A stretch of DNA of 64,000 nt from Halomonas gemina (GCF_023554995.1 NZ_JAMJPK010000007.1:62001-126000); one strand, 5' to 3'; shown: positions 28,060 through 37,544, counted from the stretch's first letter. Notes: a model not told the origin generated them from the sequence alone. Numbers and translations: made by a program.

Positions 28060-29325
28060 TCACCTTGCCGCTGCCTGCTTGGCCTCGGTATCCAGTCGTT
28101 GCGCCGTCTGGTCCACCCGGCGCAGCCAGATCAGCAGCACCGCACCCAGGGCCACGAAGCCGCCGGCCAGCCACAGGCCGGTGTCGTAGTGGCCGCTGGC
28201 CTCGGCGAGCATGCCAGTGAGCGCCGGGGCGATGATCTGTGCCGCGCCGTAGGCGAGCGTCATGCGCCCCATCAGCCGCGCCGGGCTCTGCGGGTAGAGC
28301 CGGCCGGCCATGGTCAGCACCAGGCTCACGCAGCCCAGGAAGGTGCCGCCGTAGAGCACGGCGCTCGCCAGCACGCCGGCTAGGCTATTGGTCAGCGCCG
28401 GCAGCACGATCCCCACCACCTGCAGGGCCATGGCACTGATCAGCGCGCCCAGGTAGCCGATGCGACGGGCGATCAGGTCCCACAGCATCACCGCGGGGGC
28501 GGCGGCGAGCCCCACCAGGGCGAAGGTCCAGTTGCCGGCGCCGGCCAGCAGCGGCTCGCGCTCGACGATGGCGACGATGAAGGTGGCGCTGATCACGTAG
28601 CCATAGCCGGCGCAGAAGTAGGCAGCGAGCATCAGCCGCATGAAAGTACGGGTGGGCGGCCTGGCCTTGCGCTGGCCGCCCGCGGCGGCGCCGGGAAGCG
28701 GCCTGGCCGGCCGCGGCAGCCAGGCCCAGGCGGGTACCAGCAACGCCGTGGCCAGGATGGCAAAGCCCCACCACTGGACCTGCCAGTCCAGCGCGAGGCG
28801 CCGCATCAGCTCCACCGCCAGGGCGGCCAGCAGGATGCCCAGCCCCAGGCCGGCGAAGTGGATACCCAGTTCGCCACGCTGCCGGTGGCTGATCAGCCAG
28901 TGCAGGATCAGCCCCGAGGCCAGCAGCATGGCGCCGCTGCTCGAGAACCCGGCCACGAAGCGCATGGCCGCCCACAGCCAGAAGCTCTCGGCCAACGCCA
29001 TGCCGGCGGTGGAGAGCACCGCCAGGAGCAGGGTGAGGCGGTAGAGGGTGTCCTTGAGGCGGATGCTGTGGATCGAGGCCGCCACCAGCGCGCCGAGCAT
29101 GTAGCCGGCGTAGTTGAGGGCGGCCAGCCAGCCACCCTGGGCGTCGCTCAGCCAGGCCTGCTGCTGCATCACCGGCAGCAGCGGCGTATAGGCGAAGCGT
29201 GCCACGCCCACGCACAGCAGCTGGCTGAACAGCCCGGCCAGCAGCACGCGATAGCGCGGAGAGAGAAGAGTAGGGTTGGCCAAACCTGGCGCTCCTGAGT
29301 CCGTATTATTGTCGTCGAGGCGCAT
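28060..29325 (-). CDS. MFS transporter, YbfB/YjiJ-like
   Basis: The 421-residue protein has about twelve hydrophobic helices. Family-type motifs are GVARFAYTPLLPVMQQQAWLS in TM1 and DAQGGWLAALNYAGYMLGALVA (loop 2-3). The substrate is unknown. Its last ~33 codons include the right copy of the 91-bp island repeat, and the tail reads TEAKQAAAR instead of TEAKAAAG in the stranded old tail at 23354. The gene thus survived the insertion with a replaced 3' end. A weak hairpin (aggagcc/ggctcct near 28024-28059) follows the stop. Confidence 0.9.
   Translation of the reverse strand: MRLDDNNTDSGAPGLANPTLLSPRYRVLLAGLFSQLLCVGVARFAYTPLLPVMQQQAWLSDAQGGWLAALNYAGYMLGALVAASIHSIRLKDTLYRLTLLLAVLSTAGMALAESFWLWAAMRFVAGFSSSGAMLLASGLILHWLISHRQRGELGIHFAGLGLGILLAALAVELMRRLALDWQVQWWGFAILATALLVPAWAWLPRPARPLPGAAAGGQRKARPPTRTFMRLMLAAYFCAGYGYVISATFIVAIVEREPLLAGAGNWTFALVGLAAAPAVMLWDLIARRIGYLGALISAMALQVVGIVLPALTNSLAGVLASAVLYGGTFLGCVSLVLTMAGRLYPQSPARLMGRMTLAYGAAQIIAPALTGMLAEASGHYDTGLWLAGGFVALGAVLLIWLRRVDQTAQRLDTEAKQAAAR
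28078..28168. repeat. Right 91-bp direct repeat of the island
   Basis: The second copy of the 23369-23459 repeat, lying inside the 3' end of the intact MFS transporter gene. One mismatch (28156) separates the copies. Confidence 0.92.
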
Positions 29326-29465
29326 TGACTGGGCGGCCGCGCGCCCAGCAGCGGCGCCGACATCACGGTGCCCAGCTTACCCGGCGGGCGATGGCCGCGT
29401 CCGACGGACGGCTGTTATTCTTTACTGATATCTTTCCATGAAATGGAAGAATCAAACGGGACCCC

Positions 29466-30485
29466 ATGATGACGCTCTTCGCCCGCCTCAAGGAAGTGGC
29501 CTCACCGATGATCGGCCTGGGCTGCATGAACCTCTCCCACGGCTACGGCAGCCCGCTCCCCGAGCCCGAGGCGCTGCATGCCCTGGAGGAGGCCTTCGAG
29601 ATGGGCTATCGCCACTTCGATACCGCCACCCTCTACGGGGCCACGGCCAACGAGCGGCTGGTGGGCAAGGCGCTCGCCGGCAAACGAGACGAGCTCCTGC
29701 TGGCCAGCAAGTGCGGCATGGCCATGGACCCGGAACTCGGCCGCAAGGTGATCGACGGGCGCCCCGAGACGCTGCATCGCCAGTGCGAGGCGAGCCTCGC
29801 ACGGCTGGGCACCGACCACCTGGACCTCTACTACCTGCACCGCTGGGACAAGGGCGTGCCTATCGAGGAGAGCGTCGGCGCGCTGGCCCGGCTGGTGGAG
29901 CAAGGCAAGGTGCGCGCCATCGGGCTCTCCGAGGTGTCGGCGGCCACCCTGCGTCGCGCCCGGGCCGAACATCCCATCGCAGCGGTGCAGTCGGAGTACT
30001 CGCTGTGGACCCGCAATCCCGAGATCGGCCTGATCGAGGCCTGTCGCGAGGCCGACACGGCGCTGGTGGCCTTCAGCCCCTTGGGGCGTGGCTTCCTGGC
30101 GGGGGCCGTCAACGATCCCGCGCGCCTCGAGGAGAACGACATGCGCCGCGGCATGCCGCGCTTCAGCGCCGAGAACCATCCCCGCAACCTGCGCCTGCTG
30201 GCGGCGTTCACGGCGCTGGCGGAGGAGCTGGAGGTGACGCCAAGCCAGCTGGCGCTGGCCTGGCTGCGGGCCCAGGGCGACGACATCCTGCCGATCCCCG
30301 GCTCGCGCGCCATCGATCACATGCGCGAGAACCTGGCGGCGGAGCGCCTACGGCTGGCGCCGGAGACCATGACCCGGCTGGATGCCATGATGACCCCGGA
30401 CCAGGTGGCGGGGGCGCGCTACGGCGAGGCCCAGCAGGCGGAGGTAGACACCGAGGAGTTCGGTGAACCTGGCGCTACTCCCTAG
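29466..30485 (+). CDS. Aldo/keto reductase
   Basis: The 339-residue TIM-barrel oxidoreductase has IGLGCMNLSHGYGSPL, GYRHFDTATLYGATANERLVGKAL (catalytic Asp and Tyr), LLLASKCGM (Lys), LDLYYLHRWD (His) and LPIPGSRAIDHMREN (NADP-binding loop). It resembles the YakC/AKR13 type that reduces aldehydes and ketones with NADPH. Two consecutive ATGs (29466, 29469) can start it. It is divergent from the MFS transporter. Confidence 0.93.
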   Translation: MMTLFARLKEVASPMIGLGCMNLSHGYGSPLPEPEALHALEEAFEMGYRHFDTATLYGATANERLVGKALAGKRDELLLASKCGMAMDPELGRKVIDGRPETLHRQCEASLARLGTDHLDLYYLHRWDKGVPIEESVGALARLVEQGKVRAIGLSEVSAATLRRARAEHPIAAVQSEYSLWTRNPEIGLIEACREADTALVAFSPLGRGFLAGAVNDPARLEENDMRRGMPRFSAENHPRNLRLLAAFTALAEELEVTPSQLALAWLRAQGDDILPIPGSRAIDHMRENLAAERLRLAPETMTRLDAMMTPDQVAGARYGEAQQAEVDTEEFGEPGATP

Positions 30486-30496
30486 GAGGCTCCTAG

Positions 30497-30787
30497 TCAT
30501 CTCCTGCCGCTCTGCGGGTAGGCGGCTACCAGGGCATCGGCCTCATCGAACTGCAGGCGGTAGCCGCGGCGCTCCTCGATGCGGGTGTCGGGTGCCTCGC
30601 CCACCCCATCGGCCGGGCGTGCGGCACCAACGACATCCGCCTGGCGAACCATGGCCTCGCCGGAGAAGTCGCTCTCCATCGATTCCGACCGCGGTGGTGC
30701 GATGTCGATACCGGGCCCGTCGCAGCCGGCGAGGCCGAGGGTGGCGACCAGCAGAAGAACGCAAGGAAGGCGGGGCAAGGCGGACAT
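30497..30787 (-). CDS. Small lipoprotein
   Basis: The 96-residue protein has a type II signal peptide with lipobox LAGC (Cys22), then a Pro/Ser/Glu-rich stretch and RIEERRGYRLQFDEADALVAAYPQSGRR. I recognise no family. It ends 11 bases from the convergent aldo/keto reductase gene. Membrane anchoring through the lipobox is well supported; the function is unknown. Confidence 0.7.
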   Translation of the reverse strand: MSALPRLPCVLLLVATLGLAGCDGPGIDIAPPRSESMESDFSGEAMVRQADVVGAARPADGVGEAPDTRIEERRGYRLQFDEADALVAAYPQSGRR

Positions 30788-30911
30788 GGCAGGCGGTCAT
30801 CCGTGACGGGTGACGAACCTCAAGCGTAGCACCCCCGCCCTGCCGCAGACGCCGTCCCCGAGCCTTGGTATTCTCGATGGCTATATCCATAGCTATTCAA
30901 GAGGGACTGCC

Positions 30912-31505
30912 ATGTGGGATGAGCGCTACGACACCGACGACTACGTCTACGGCACCGAGCCCAACGACTTCCTGCGCGAACAGGTGGGGCTGATCGGCGA
31001 GCCGCCGCGGGAGGTGCTGTGCCTCGCCGATGGCGAGGGGCGCAACGGCGTCTACCTGGCCAGGCTCGGCCATCGGGTGCTCTCCGTGGATGCCTCGGCG
31101 GTCGGCCTGCGCAAGGCGGCCAGGCTGGCCGAGCGGGAGGGCGTGCCGCTGGAGACCCTGGTCGCCGACCTCACCGAACATACCTTCGCCGCCGAGGCCT
31201 TCGACGCGGTGGTGTCGATCTTCTGCCATGTGCCCGAGGCGGGCCGCCCGCACCTGCACCGCCAGGTGGCGCGCACCCTGAAGCCCGGCGGGTTCCTGAT
31301 CCTGGAGGCCTATACCCCGGCCCAGGTGCCGCGGGACACCGGCGGACCAGACACCCCGGACCGCACCCCCACCGCTGCGGAGTTGGAGTCCGCCTTTGCC
31401 GAGTTCGAGATCCTCTCGAGCCGCGAGTTCGACCGCCAGGTGGTCGAGGGCCGCGGCCATACCGGCCTGGGGGCCGTGGTGCAGTTCATCGCCCGCAAGC
31501 GCTGA
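30912..31505 (+). CDS. SAM-dependent methyltransferase
   Basis: The 197-residue class I methyltransferase starts MWDERYDTDDYVYGTEPNDFLREQ, a common opening of TehB/UbiE-like small methyltransferases. It has the SAM motif VLCLADGEGRNGVYLARLGHRVLSVDAS, motif II region FDAVVSIFCHVPEA and LKPGGFLILEAYTP. The substrate is unknown; thiopurine/tellurite-type detoxification is typical for this group. It is preceded by an aagaggga ribosome site. Confidence 0.88.
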   Translation: MWDERYDTDDYVYGTEPNDFLREQVGLIGEPPREVLCLADGEGRNGVYLARLGHRVLSVDASAVGLRKAARLAEREGVPLETLVADLTEHTFAAEAFDAVVSIFCHVPEAGRPHLHRQVARTLKPGGFLILEAYTPAQVPRDTGGPDTPDRTPTAAELESAFAEFEILSSREFDRQVVEGRGHTGLGAVVQFIARKR

Positions 31506-31582
31506 GCCCCCACCCCCAACGCTCGACGGGGCTCGCCAGGGCAAGGCCCGGCCGACAGCGGTCGATACCGAGACTTAAGTCG

Positions 31583-32482
31583 TCACACCCGCGTCTTCGG
31601 CAGCAGTGCCTCGCTCGGCTGTCCCAGCAGGCGCTTGAGCAGAGGCGACTCGAAGCGCCGGCGAATGGTGATGGCGTAGAACTCCTCGAAGACGCCCGGC
31701 AGGGCGCCGAAGTCGGTCAGCGTACCGGCGCGCAGCTCATCGCGCACCACCACCGGCGGCATCACCGCCAGGTGGAGCGTGTCGCGTGCCAGCAGGCGCA
31801 TCATCGCCATGTCGTCCACCTCGGCGATGAGCGTGGGCGACAGGCGGTGGTAGTCACATAGCTGATCGAAGGCCTGGCGCACGGTGCTGTCGGGGCCGGG
31901 TACGATCAGGCCGCGACCGCGCAACCCATCGGGAAACGCCGGTAGTGGGGCGAGGCCCGACGCCCCAATCAGGCTGACGGGCTGGCGCGCCAGGCGCTTC
32001 GAGCGCCAGGGATGCTGGTCGTCGCCGCGCACGGACTGGTTGGCCAGCACGACATCCAGGCGGTGGGCGGAGAGGCGGCGCAGCAGATCGTCCAGGCCGC
32101 CACTCTGGAGGCTCAGCTCCATGTCCTCGCGGTCGAGCAACGGGCGCAGGAACTCCTCCTGGAAGTTGCGTGACAGTGTGGCTACTGCACCCACCCGGAT
32201 GCTCTCGCGATGCGCCTGGCCGCCCTCGGTAAACAAGGCGGTCAGCTCTTCCCCCTGACGAAAGATGGCGTTGGCATAGTCGAAGGCCAGCCGCCCCGCC
32301 TCGGAAAGCCGCAGCTTGCGGCCTTCGCGGATGAACAGCTTCTGACCCAGACGCTCCTCCAGCTGACGGATCTGGTGGGAAAGCGCCGACTGCGAGATGT
32401 GAAGCGCCTCGGCGGTCTGCGTCAGGTGCCCCGACCGGGCGACCTGCCAGAAGTGGTAGAGATGGTGATAGTTGAGCTTCAT
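31583..32482 (-). CDS. LysR-family regulator, divergent from dabBA
   Basis: The 299-residue regulator starts at MKLNYHHLYHFWQVARSGHLTQTAEALHISQSALSHQIRQLEERLG (winged HTH). A LysR effector domain follows (VSLIGASGLAPLPAFPDGL...). A start at 32500 would add six residues. The HTH is of the NhaR/CbbR-like NYHHLYYF type. It is transcribed away from dabB across a 122-bp AT-rich gap, the classical layout for control of the neighbouring operon, here probably by CO2/bicarbonate supply or a metabolite. Confidence 0.9.
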   Translation of the reverse strand: MKLNYHHLYHFWQVARSGHLTQTAEALHISQSALSHQIRQLEERLGQKLFIREGRKLRLSEAGRLAFDYANAIFRQGEELTALFTEGGQAHRESIRVGAVATLSRNFQEEFLRPLLDREDMELSLQSGGLDDLLRRLSAHRLDVVLANQSVRGDDQHPWRSKRLARQPVSLIGASGLAPLPAFPDGLRGRGLIVPGPDSTVRQAFDQLCDYHRLSPTLIAEVDDMAMMRLLARDTLHLAVMPPVVVRDELRAGTLTDFGALPGVFEEFYAITIRRRFESPLLKRLLGQPSEALLPKTRV

Positions 32483-32604
32483 TCCACTACCCGATGACAT
32501 GGAATACTGTTCTTTTTAAACGAACGATACCTTCTTTATAAACTATTTTTAATAACATAACGACAACGACATAGTGCGTCCAGTTCTCACCAAGGAGCCG
32601 TACT

Positions 32605-34203
32605 ATGACGAATCTGCTCGAAACGGCGACTCATGTGTCGTTGGCCATCTGGCTGGCACTGCCGGTCGCCCTGCTGATCCTCGCCGGCGTGTCCATTCGC
32701 CTGAGCGACCCCGGGCGCCAGCAGCGCTTTTGGCGAATCGGACAGACGCTGATGCTCGGCAGCTTCCTGGCCAGCGCACTGATCGGCGGCCTGCTGGTCG
32801 CCGATAGCGCGGGTGTGAACACCGGGCTGCCGGAAGCCGCCACCCCCCTGGGCCTCTATCCGGACGGGCTGGCGGTATGGATGGCGCTGCTGATCAGCTT
32901 CCTCGGCGTCGTGCTGCTGCGCTTCGCCAACGTCTACCTGCAAGGCGACCCGGGCCGCGCCCGTTTCCTGCCCTGGTGTCTGGTGGTGCTGGCCAGCGTG
33001 TTGCTGCTGGTATTCACCCACCACCTGCTGGTCATGCTGGTGGCCTGGGTGGGCGTCAGTCTGGCGCTTCACCACCTGCTGATCCTCTATCCGCAACGCC
33101 TGGAGGCGCGTCGTGCGGCCTGGCAGAAATTCGCCGTCAGTCGCCTGGGCGACCTCGCCCTGCTGGTCGCGGTGGGTTTGCTCTACCACCACTACGGCAG
33201 CTTCGAGCTGCCGATGCTGCTGGCCGCGGCAGCGGCCTCCACCGGTGAGGGCTGGGCGCTGCCGGCGGCGTCGATAGCTCTGTCGCTGGCGGCACTGTGC
33301 AAGTGCGCCCAGCTACCGCTGCACGGCTGGCTGATGAAGGTAATGGAGGCGCCGACACCGGTCTCGGCACTGCTCCATGCCGGGGTGATCAACCTGGGCG
33401 GCTACCTCTGGCTGCGCCTCTATCCGCTGTTCGACGGCATCACCCCGGGGCACCTGATGCTGGTCGCCATCGGTGGCACCACCGCCGTCGTCGCGGTGCT
33501 GACCATGCTCACCCAGGCATCCGTCAAGCACGCCTTGGCGTGGTCCACCTGCGCTCAGATGGGTTTCATGCTGATGGAAATCGGGCTGGGGGCTTACACC
33601 CTGGCACTGATTCACCTGCTCGCCCATTCCCTCTACAAGGCCCACTCCTTCCTCGCCTGCGGCCGCACGGTACGCGCGGCCAGCGTCTCACGGCTAACGC
33701 CGGCTCCGCTGCGCGAGCGGCTGACGATGGCCGGCCTCGGTACCGGGACGGCGGGTGCAGTGCTGATGGCATGGCCCGGGCTGGTCAGCCACAACCCGAT
33801 CCTCGGCGCGCTGCTGATGCTGGCCGTGGGCGGGTCACTGCTGGGCATGCCGGTCGGGCTCGGCCGTGACCGGCGCCTGGCCCTGGTCGCCATGGCCCTG
33901 GCGCTGGTACCGCTCTATGCGCTGCTGCATGCCCTGGTATCGCCGGCGCTGCCGCGGGCCAGCGATGCGTTGACGCTGGGCACTGGCCTGCTGGGCAGCG
34001 CCGTGCTGGTAACGCTGGTGAGCCTGGCCCTCATCGTCGTGCTGAAACCCCAGCATTCCACGGTCGCATACTGGCGGATCCACTTCCGCCAGGGCCTCTA
34101 CGCCCATCGGCCGCTGGAGCGCCTCATCGAGCGCCTGATGCGCCACCACCACCCGATTCCTGCTCCCCTCAACCGGGTCCTCGTCAAAGGAGAAGGGTCA
34201 TGA
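32605..34203 (+). CDS. dabB: DabB, membrane subunit of the DAB inorganic carbon transporter
   Basis: The 532-residue NuoL/MrpA-like protein has about fourteen hydrophobic segments. It carries the proton-channel core ALCKCAQLPLHGWLMKVMEAPTPVSALLHAGVINLGGYL and SVKHALAWSTCAQMGFMLMEIGLGAYTLALIHLLAHSLYKAHSFL, including the conserved Lys and His of the antiporter-like family. In DAB complexes it couples cation flow to DabA. The ATG at 32605 has AAGGAG upstream. The stop overlaps dabA (ATGA). No nuo genes are nearby, so it is not a complex I subunit. Confidence 0.92.
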   Translation: MTNLLETATHVSLAIWLALPVALLILAGVSIRLSDPGRQQRFWRIGQTLMLGSFLASALIGGLLVADSAGVNTGLPEAATPLGLYPDGLAVWMALLISFLGVVLLRFANVYLQGDPGRARFLPWCLVVLASVLLLVFTHHLLVMLVAWVGVSLALHHLLILYPQRLEARRAAWQKFAVSRLGDLALLVAVGLLYHHYGSFELPMLLAAAAASTGEGWALPAASIALSLAALCKCAQLPLHGWLMKVMEAPTPVSALLHAGVINLGGYLWLRLYPLFDGITPGHLMLVAIGGTTAVVAVLTMLTQASVKHALAWSTCAQMGFMLMEIGLGAYTLALIHLLAHSLYKAHSFLACGRTVRAASVSRLTPAPLRERLTMAGLGTGTAGAVLMAWPGLVSHNPILGALLMLAVGGSLLGMPVGLGRDRRLALVAMALALVPLYALLHALVSPALPRASDALTLGTGLLGSAVLVTLVSLALIVVLKPQHSTVAYWRIHFRQGLYAHRPLERLIERLMRHHHPIPAPLNRVLVKGEGS

Positions 34204-36569
34204 CTGCTGTCGCCCCCAGTCCTATCGCATGCGTCACCGAGGCACACCATCAGGCCATGGCCCTTGCCGCCGGGCGAATCGCTCCTACCTGGCCCCTCGA
34301 TAGCTGGATCGCCGTCAACCCCTGGTGGGGCCTACGCGACCTACCCATCGAGGAGGCCGAGGCACGGCTCGCCCGGCGCGCAGGCGTGACACTGACTCTG
34401 CCGGCCGGCTTTTACCGAGACGCGTGGGAGAACGGACGGATTCAACCCGAAGATCTGCGCGCGGCCATCGCCGTGTGCGACTCGCCGCTGGACGAGGCGA
34501 CACTCCTGGCCGCCCTGAAACAGCCCGACCAGCAAGCGATGCGCTGGACGAGCGCCTGGGAGTGGCTCGCCCATGACGCCCCGGCGACGACCGACGATAG
34601 CTTCGAGGCGGTAGCGGAGCTGTGTGCCGGCTATTTCGATCATCACCAGCAACGCTGGGAGACGGTGCCGGGCGAGACCCTCTACGGCTGGTGGCGGACC
34701 CAGAGTCGCCACGACCGGCGGCTGAGCGCCACCCAGCGTCAGCGAGTCGCGTCACTGCCTGCCGACACGGCGACCGCGCGGGAGACGCTGCTCGCCGACC
34801 TGGCACTCTCCCCGGAAGCCCTGGAAGCCCTGGTCCACACCCTGCTGCTACGCGTCAACGGCTGGGCCTCGTGGTGCCAGGGGCTGGCCTGGCACACGCC
34901 CGTCGCTACCCGTCATGCCGGCATCGACGAGCTTGTCGTCATCCTGCTGGCCTGGGAGTGGCTGGGCCTGGCCGAACTCGATGAGCCGCACCGCGCCCAC
35001 TGGCGGGCCCAGTGGCACCAAGCCACGCCCGGCGCCGATCGCGATCTCCAGGCCCTGTGGTGCTGGCAGTGCGCCTATGAGCTGGGCTATCAGCGCCATT
35101 TGTCAAAGAAACTGGCAACGCGCCCTGCCTCGCGGCCGGAACCGGCCAGTGTTCAGGCGGCCTTCTGCATCGATGTGCGCTCCGAGCGCCTGCGGCGCCA
35201 TCTCGAGGCCGCATCAAACGCGGTCGATACTCTGGGCGTGGCGGGCTTCTTCGGTATGCCGATCATCCATGACCCGGCCGGACCGGCACGCGCCCTGCCG
35301 CGGGCGCCCGGCCTGCTATCGCCGCGCTACCGCACCACGGAGTCGACGCCACTCGATGAGCTGCACCGCCGCCGCTATCGGCAGGAGGCCAGTCGCCAGG
35401 GCGTTCGTCACGCCAAGTACCATGCACTGTCGACCTTTACCTTGGTCGAGACCACCGGCCTGGCCTGGGGCTGGAAGCTGCTGAAGGACAGCCTGCCTCG
35501 CCGCGCCCCCGCGCCATCGCCGACACCGATCGAGGGCCCCTTCCACGCCGTGGGTGGCGAGCCGCTATCGCTGGCGGAGCGGGTCGCCCTCGCCCAGGGG
35601 CTGCTCGGCAGCCTCGCACTGGGCAAGGAGGTGGCACCGCTGCTGGTGCTGGTGGGGCATGACTCGGCGAGCGACAACAACCCGCACCACGCCGGGCTCG
35701 CCTGCGGTGCCTGTAGTGGCCAGGGTGGCGGCGTGAACGCCCGGCTCGCCGCTCGACTGCTCAACGACTCCGAGGTGCGTCGGGAGCTGGCGCTCCGCGG
35801 CACTCCCCTGCCCGCCACGACGCATGTGATGGCCGCCATCCATGACACCCTGACCGACCGCGTCACGCTGCTGGATAGTGACGCCGTCCCGTCGGAACTG
35901 AGCTCCCTGCTGGAGCACTTCGAGCAGGCCCTGAATCAAGCCGGCCGCGCCACTCGCGAGGAGCGCGCGACGGCGCTGGGTGTGCAGGCCGTCGGCGATG
36001 CACAGCGTCTCGAGGCCCTGCAGCGCCGCGGCGGCGACTGGTCCCAGCCACGCCCCGAGTGGGGACTGGCCAACAACGCGGCGCTGCTGCTGGCGCCGCG
36101 CGAGGCCAGCCGCGGCCTCGACCTCGATGGACGGGTCTTCCTGCACGAGTATGACCCCGGGTGCGACCCCGAAGGTACCGCACTGGAGGCACTGATGACC
36201 GCACCCATGTTGGTGGCCAACTGGATCAACCTGCAGTACTACGCCTCGGTGGCCGTCCCGAAGCTCTACGGGGCGGGTAACAAGGTGCTTCACTCGGTGG
36301 TGGGCGGGCACATCGGGGTGATCGAGGGAAATTCACCGCAGCTGCGCATCGGCCTGCCGCTGCAGTCACTGCACGACGGAACGTCATGGCGCCACGAGCC
36401 GCTGCGCTTGACGGTGGTGATCGACGCCCCGCGGGAGCGGATCGAGGGAGTGCTGGCACGCCAGCCCGACGTGGCGAAGCTAGTCCGAAACCGCTGGCTA
36501 TGGCTGTGCCGGCGCACCGAAGCGGGCCTGGAGCTGTACACGCCGGCAGGCTGGCAGTGCCTCGCATGA
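34200..36569 (+). CDS. dabA: DabA (DUF2309/UPF0753), carbonic-anhydrase-like subunit of DAB
   Basis: The 789-residue protein has the predicted beta-carbonic-anhydrase-like zinc site: Cys323 and Asp325 in AAFCIDVRSERLRRHLE, His487 in VLVGHDSASDN and Cys502 in GLACGAC. The H-C spacing of 15 is the same as in the Halothiobacillus DabA (H524/C539). With DabB it hydrates CO2 to bicarbonate inside the cell by an energy-coupled vectorial reaction. It is translationally coupled to dabB. No Rubisco or carboxysome genes are in the window, so it probably supplies bicarbonate for carboxylases in a heterotroph. Confidence 0.94.
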   Translation: MTAVAPSPIACVTEAHHQAMALAAGRIAPTWPLDSWIAVNPWWGLRDLPIEEAEARLARRAGVTLTLPAGFYRDAWENGRIQPEDLRAAIAVCDSPLDEATLLAALKQPDQQAMRWTSAWEWLAHDAPATTDDSFEAVAELCAGYFDHHQQRWETVPGETLYGWWRTQSRHDRRLSATQRQRVASLPADTATARETLLADLALSPEALEALVHTLLLRVNGWASWCQGLAWHTPVATRHAGIDELVVILLAWEWLGLAELDEPHRAHWRAQWHQATPGADRDLQALWCWQCAYELGYQRHLSKKLATRPASRPEPASVQAAFCIDVRSERLRRHLEAASNAVDTLGVAGFFGMPIIHDPAGPARALPRAPGLLSPRYRTTESTPLDELHRRRYRQEASRQGVRHAKYHALSTFTLVETTGLAWGWKLLKDSLPRRAPAPSPTPIEGPFHAVGGEPLSLAERVALAQGLLGSLALGKEVAPLLVLVGHDSASDNNPHHAGLACGACSGQGGGVNARLAARLLNDSEVRRELALRGTPLPATTHVMAAIHDTLTDRVTLLDSDAVPSELSSLLEHFEQALNQAGRATREERATALGVQAVGDAQRLEALQRRGGDWSQPRPEWGLANNAALLLAPREASRGLDLDGRVFLHEYDPGCDPEGTALEALMTAPMLVANWINLQYYASVAVPKLYGAGNKVLHSVVGGHIGVIEGNSPQLRIGLPLQSLHDGTSWRHEPLRLTVVIDAPRERIEGVLARQPDVAKLVRNRWLWLCRRTEAGLELYTPAGWQCLA

Positions 36570-36647
36570 GGCCGCTCGACGGAATAGGCTGACGCTGGCC
36601 GAGTGCCTGGCGGGCGCCTCGCCCGGGGCTGTGCCCCTGGCCTCGGC

Positions 36648-37544
36648 TCAGGACGGCTGTGGCGTGGCCGCGACCCAAACCGTCTCGAGGAAGGCCAGCA
36701 GCTCGGGCAGCTCCTCATCGATGTGCTGGCTGAGGTCATGATCGCCAGGCAGCAGGCGCAGCTCAGCCGGGGTGTCGCCGCGGCTGGCCAGGAGCCATTC
36801 GGCATCGCTCGGCGGGATCACCACGTCGTCACGGCCGTGCACCAGCAGCACAGGGCAGCGCACACGCGGCAGGGTGGTCACGGGCGCGATGGCGTCGAAG
36901 CGGTGACCGATCACGTGCTCCACATAGCGCAGCACGTACCAGCCCAGCGGGAAGAACGGTAGCCGCTTCCCGGCCAGCCAGCGGCGCATCATGCCATCCG
37001 GGTGGGCGAAGGCCGAGAGGCTGACCACGGCGGCGATGTCGTCGCGCCGCGAGGCCGCCAGCAGCACCGCTGCGGCGCCCACCGAGTGCCCAAGCAGCGC
37101 CACCGGTTCCTCTGCCATGCCCGGGCGGGCGCGCAGCCAGGCCAGCGCCGCGTCGGTATCCTCGGCGAAGCGCGGCATGGAGGAGAAGCTGTCGGCGTCG
37201 CTGTCGCCATGGTTGCGGGCATCGAACAGCAGCACGTTCCAGCCGGCCGCCTGCAGCGGCCTGGCCAGCGGCAGCATCAGCTCACGATTGGCCCCCCAGC
37301 CGTGGGTGATCACCACCGTACCCCGCTCGGCACCGGGTAGCCACCAGCCCGCCAGCGTCCTGCCTCTCCGCGTGGGGATGGTCACCCTCTCGCCCGTCAC
37401 GCCGTGCTCGGCAAGCCCCCGCATGACCGGCACCCGCGGCGCGGCCAGGCTGATGCGCAGCCGCCGATGGAAGAGGTGCAGCAACAGCGCCAGTCCCGCC
37501 GGCAGCAGGCCCCACCAGAGCCAACCCGGGACCGCGGTCATCAT
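36648..37544 (-). CDS. Membrane-anchored alpha/beta hydrolase
   Basis: The 298-residue protein starts MMTAVPGWLWWGLLPAGLALLLHLFHRRL, an N-terminal membrane anchor. The hydrolase follows: VVITHGWGANRELMLPLARPLQAAGWNVLLFDARNHGDSD, the nucleophile elbow LLGHSVGAAA (Ser), PVLLVHGRDDVVIPPSD (Asp) and GDHDLSQH (His). It resembles the YqkD/BEM46-like (serine aminopeptidase S33 fold) group. The ATG shares a base with the tspO stop (TAATG), so the two genes are coupled. Confidence 0.88.
   Translation of the reverse strand: MMTAVPGWLWWGLLPAGLALLLHLFHRRLRISLAAPRVPVMRGLAEHGVTGERVTIPTRRGRTLAGWWLPGAERGTVVITHGWGANRELMLPLARPLQAAGWNVLLFDARNHGDSDADSFSSMPRFAEDTDAALAWLRARPGMAEEPVALLGHSVGAAAVLLAASRRDDIAAVVSLSAFAHPDGMMRRWLAGKRLPFFPLGWYVLRYVEHVIGHRFDAIAPVTTLPRVRCPVLLVHGRDDVVIPPSDAEWLLASRGDTPAELRLLPGDHDLSQHIDEELPELLAFLETVWVAATPQPS

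Larger units (their letters stand above)
23369..28168. mobile_element. Inserted island flanked by 91-bp direct repeats
   Basis: The unit between the repeats contains a truncated transposase, then a DUF839/PhoX-like gene and a diheme cytochrome c gene on the plus strand. The repeats are copies of the MFS transporter 3' end, so the target gene keeps a complete end after insertion. That is the geometry of site-specific or Campbell-type integration of a circular molecule at a gene's 3' end. Base and codon use inside look different (AT-rich promoter region, more alphaproteobacterial-like codons). No integrase remains within the bounds. Confidence 0.8.
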
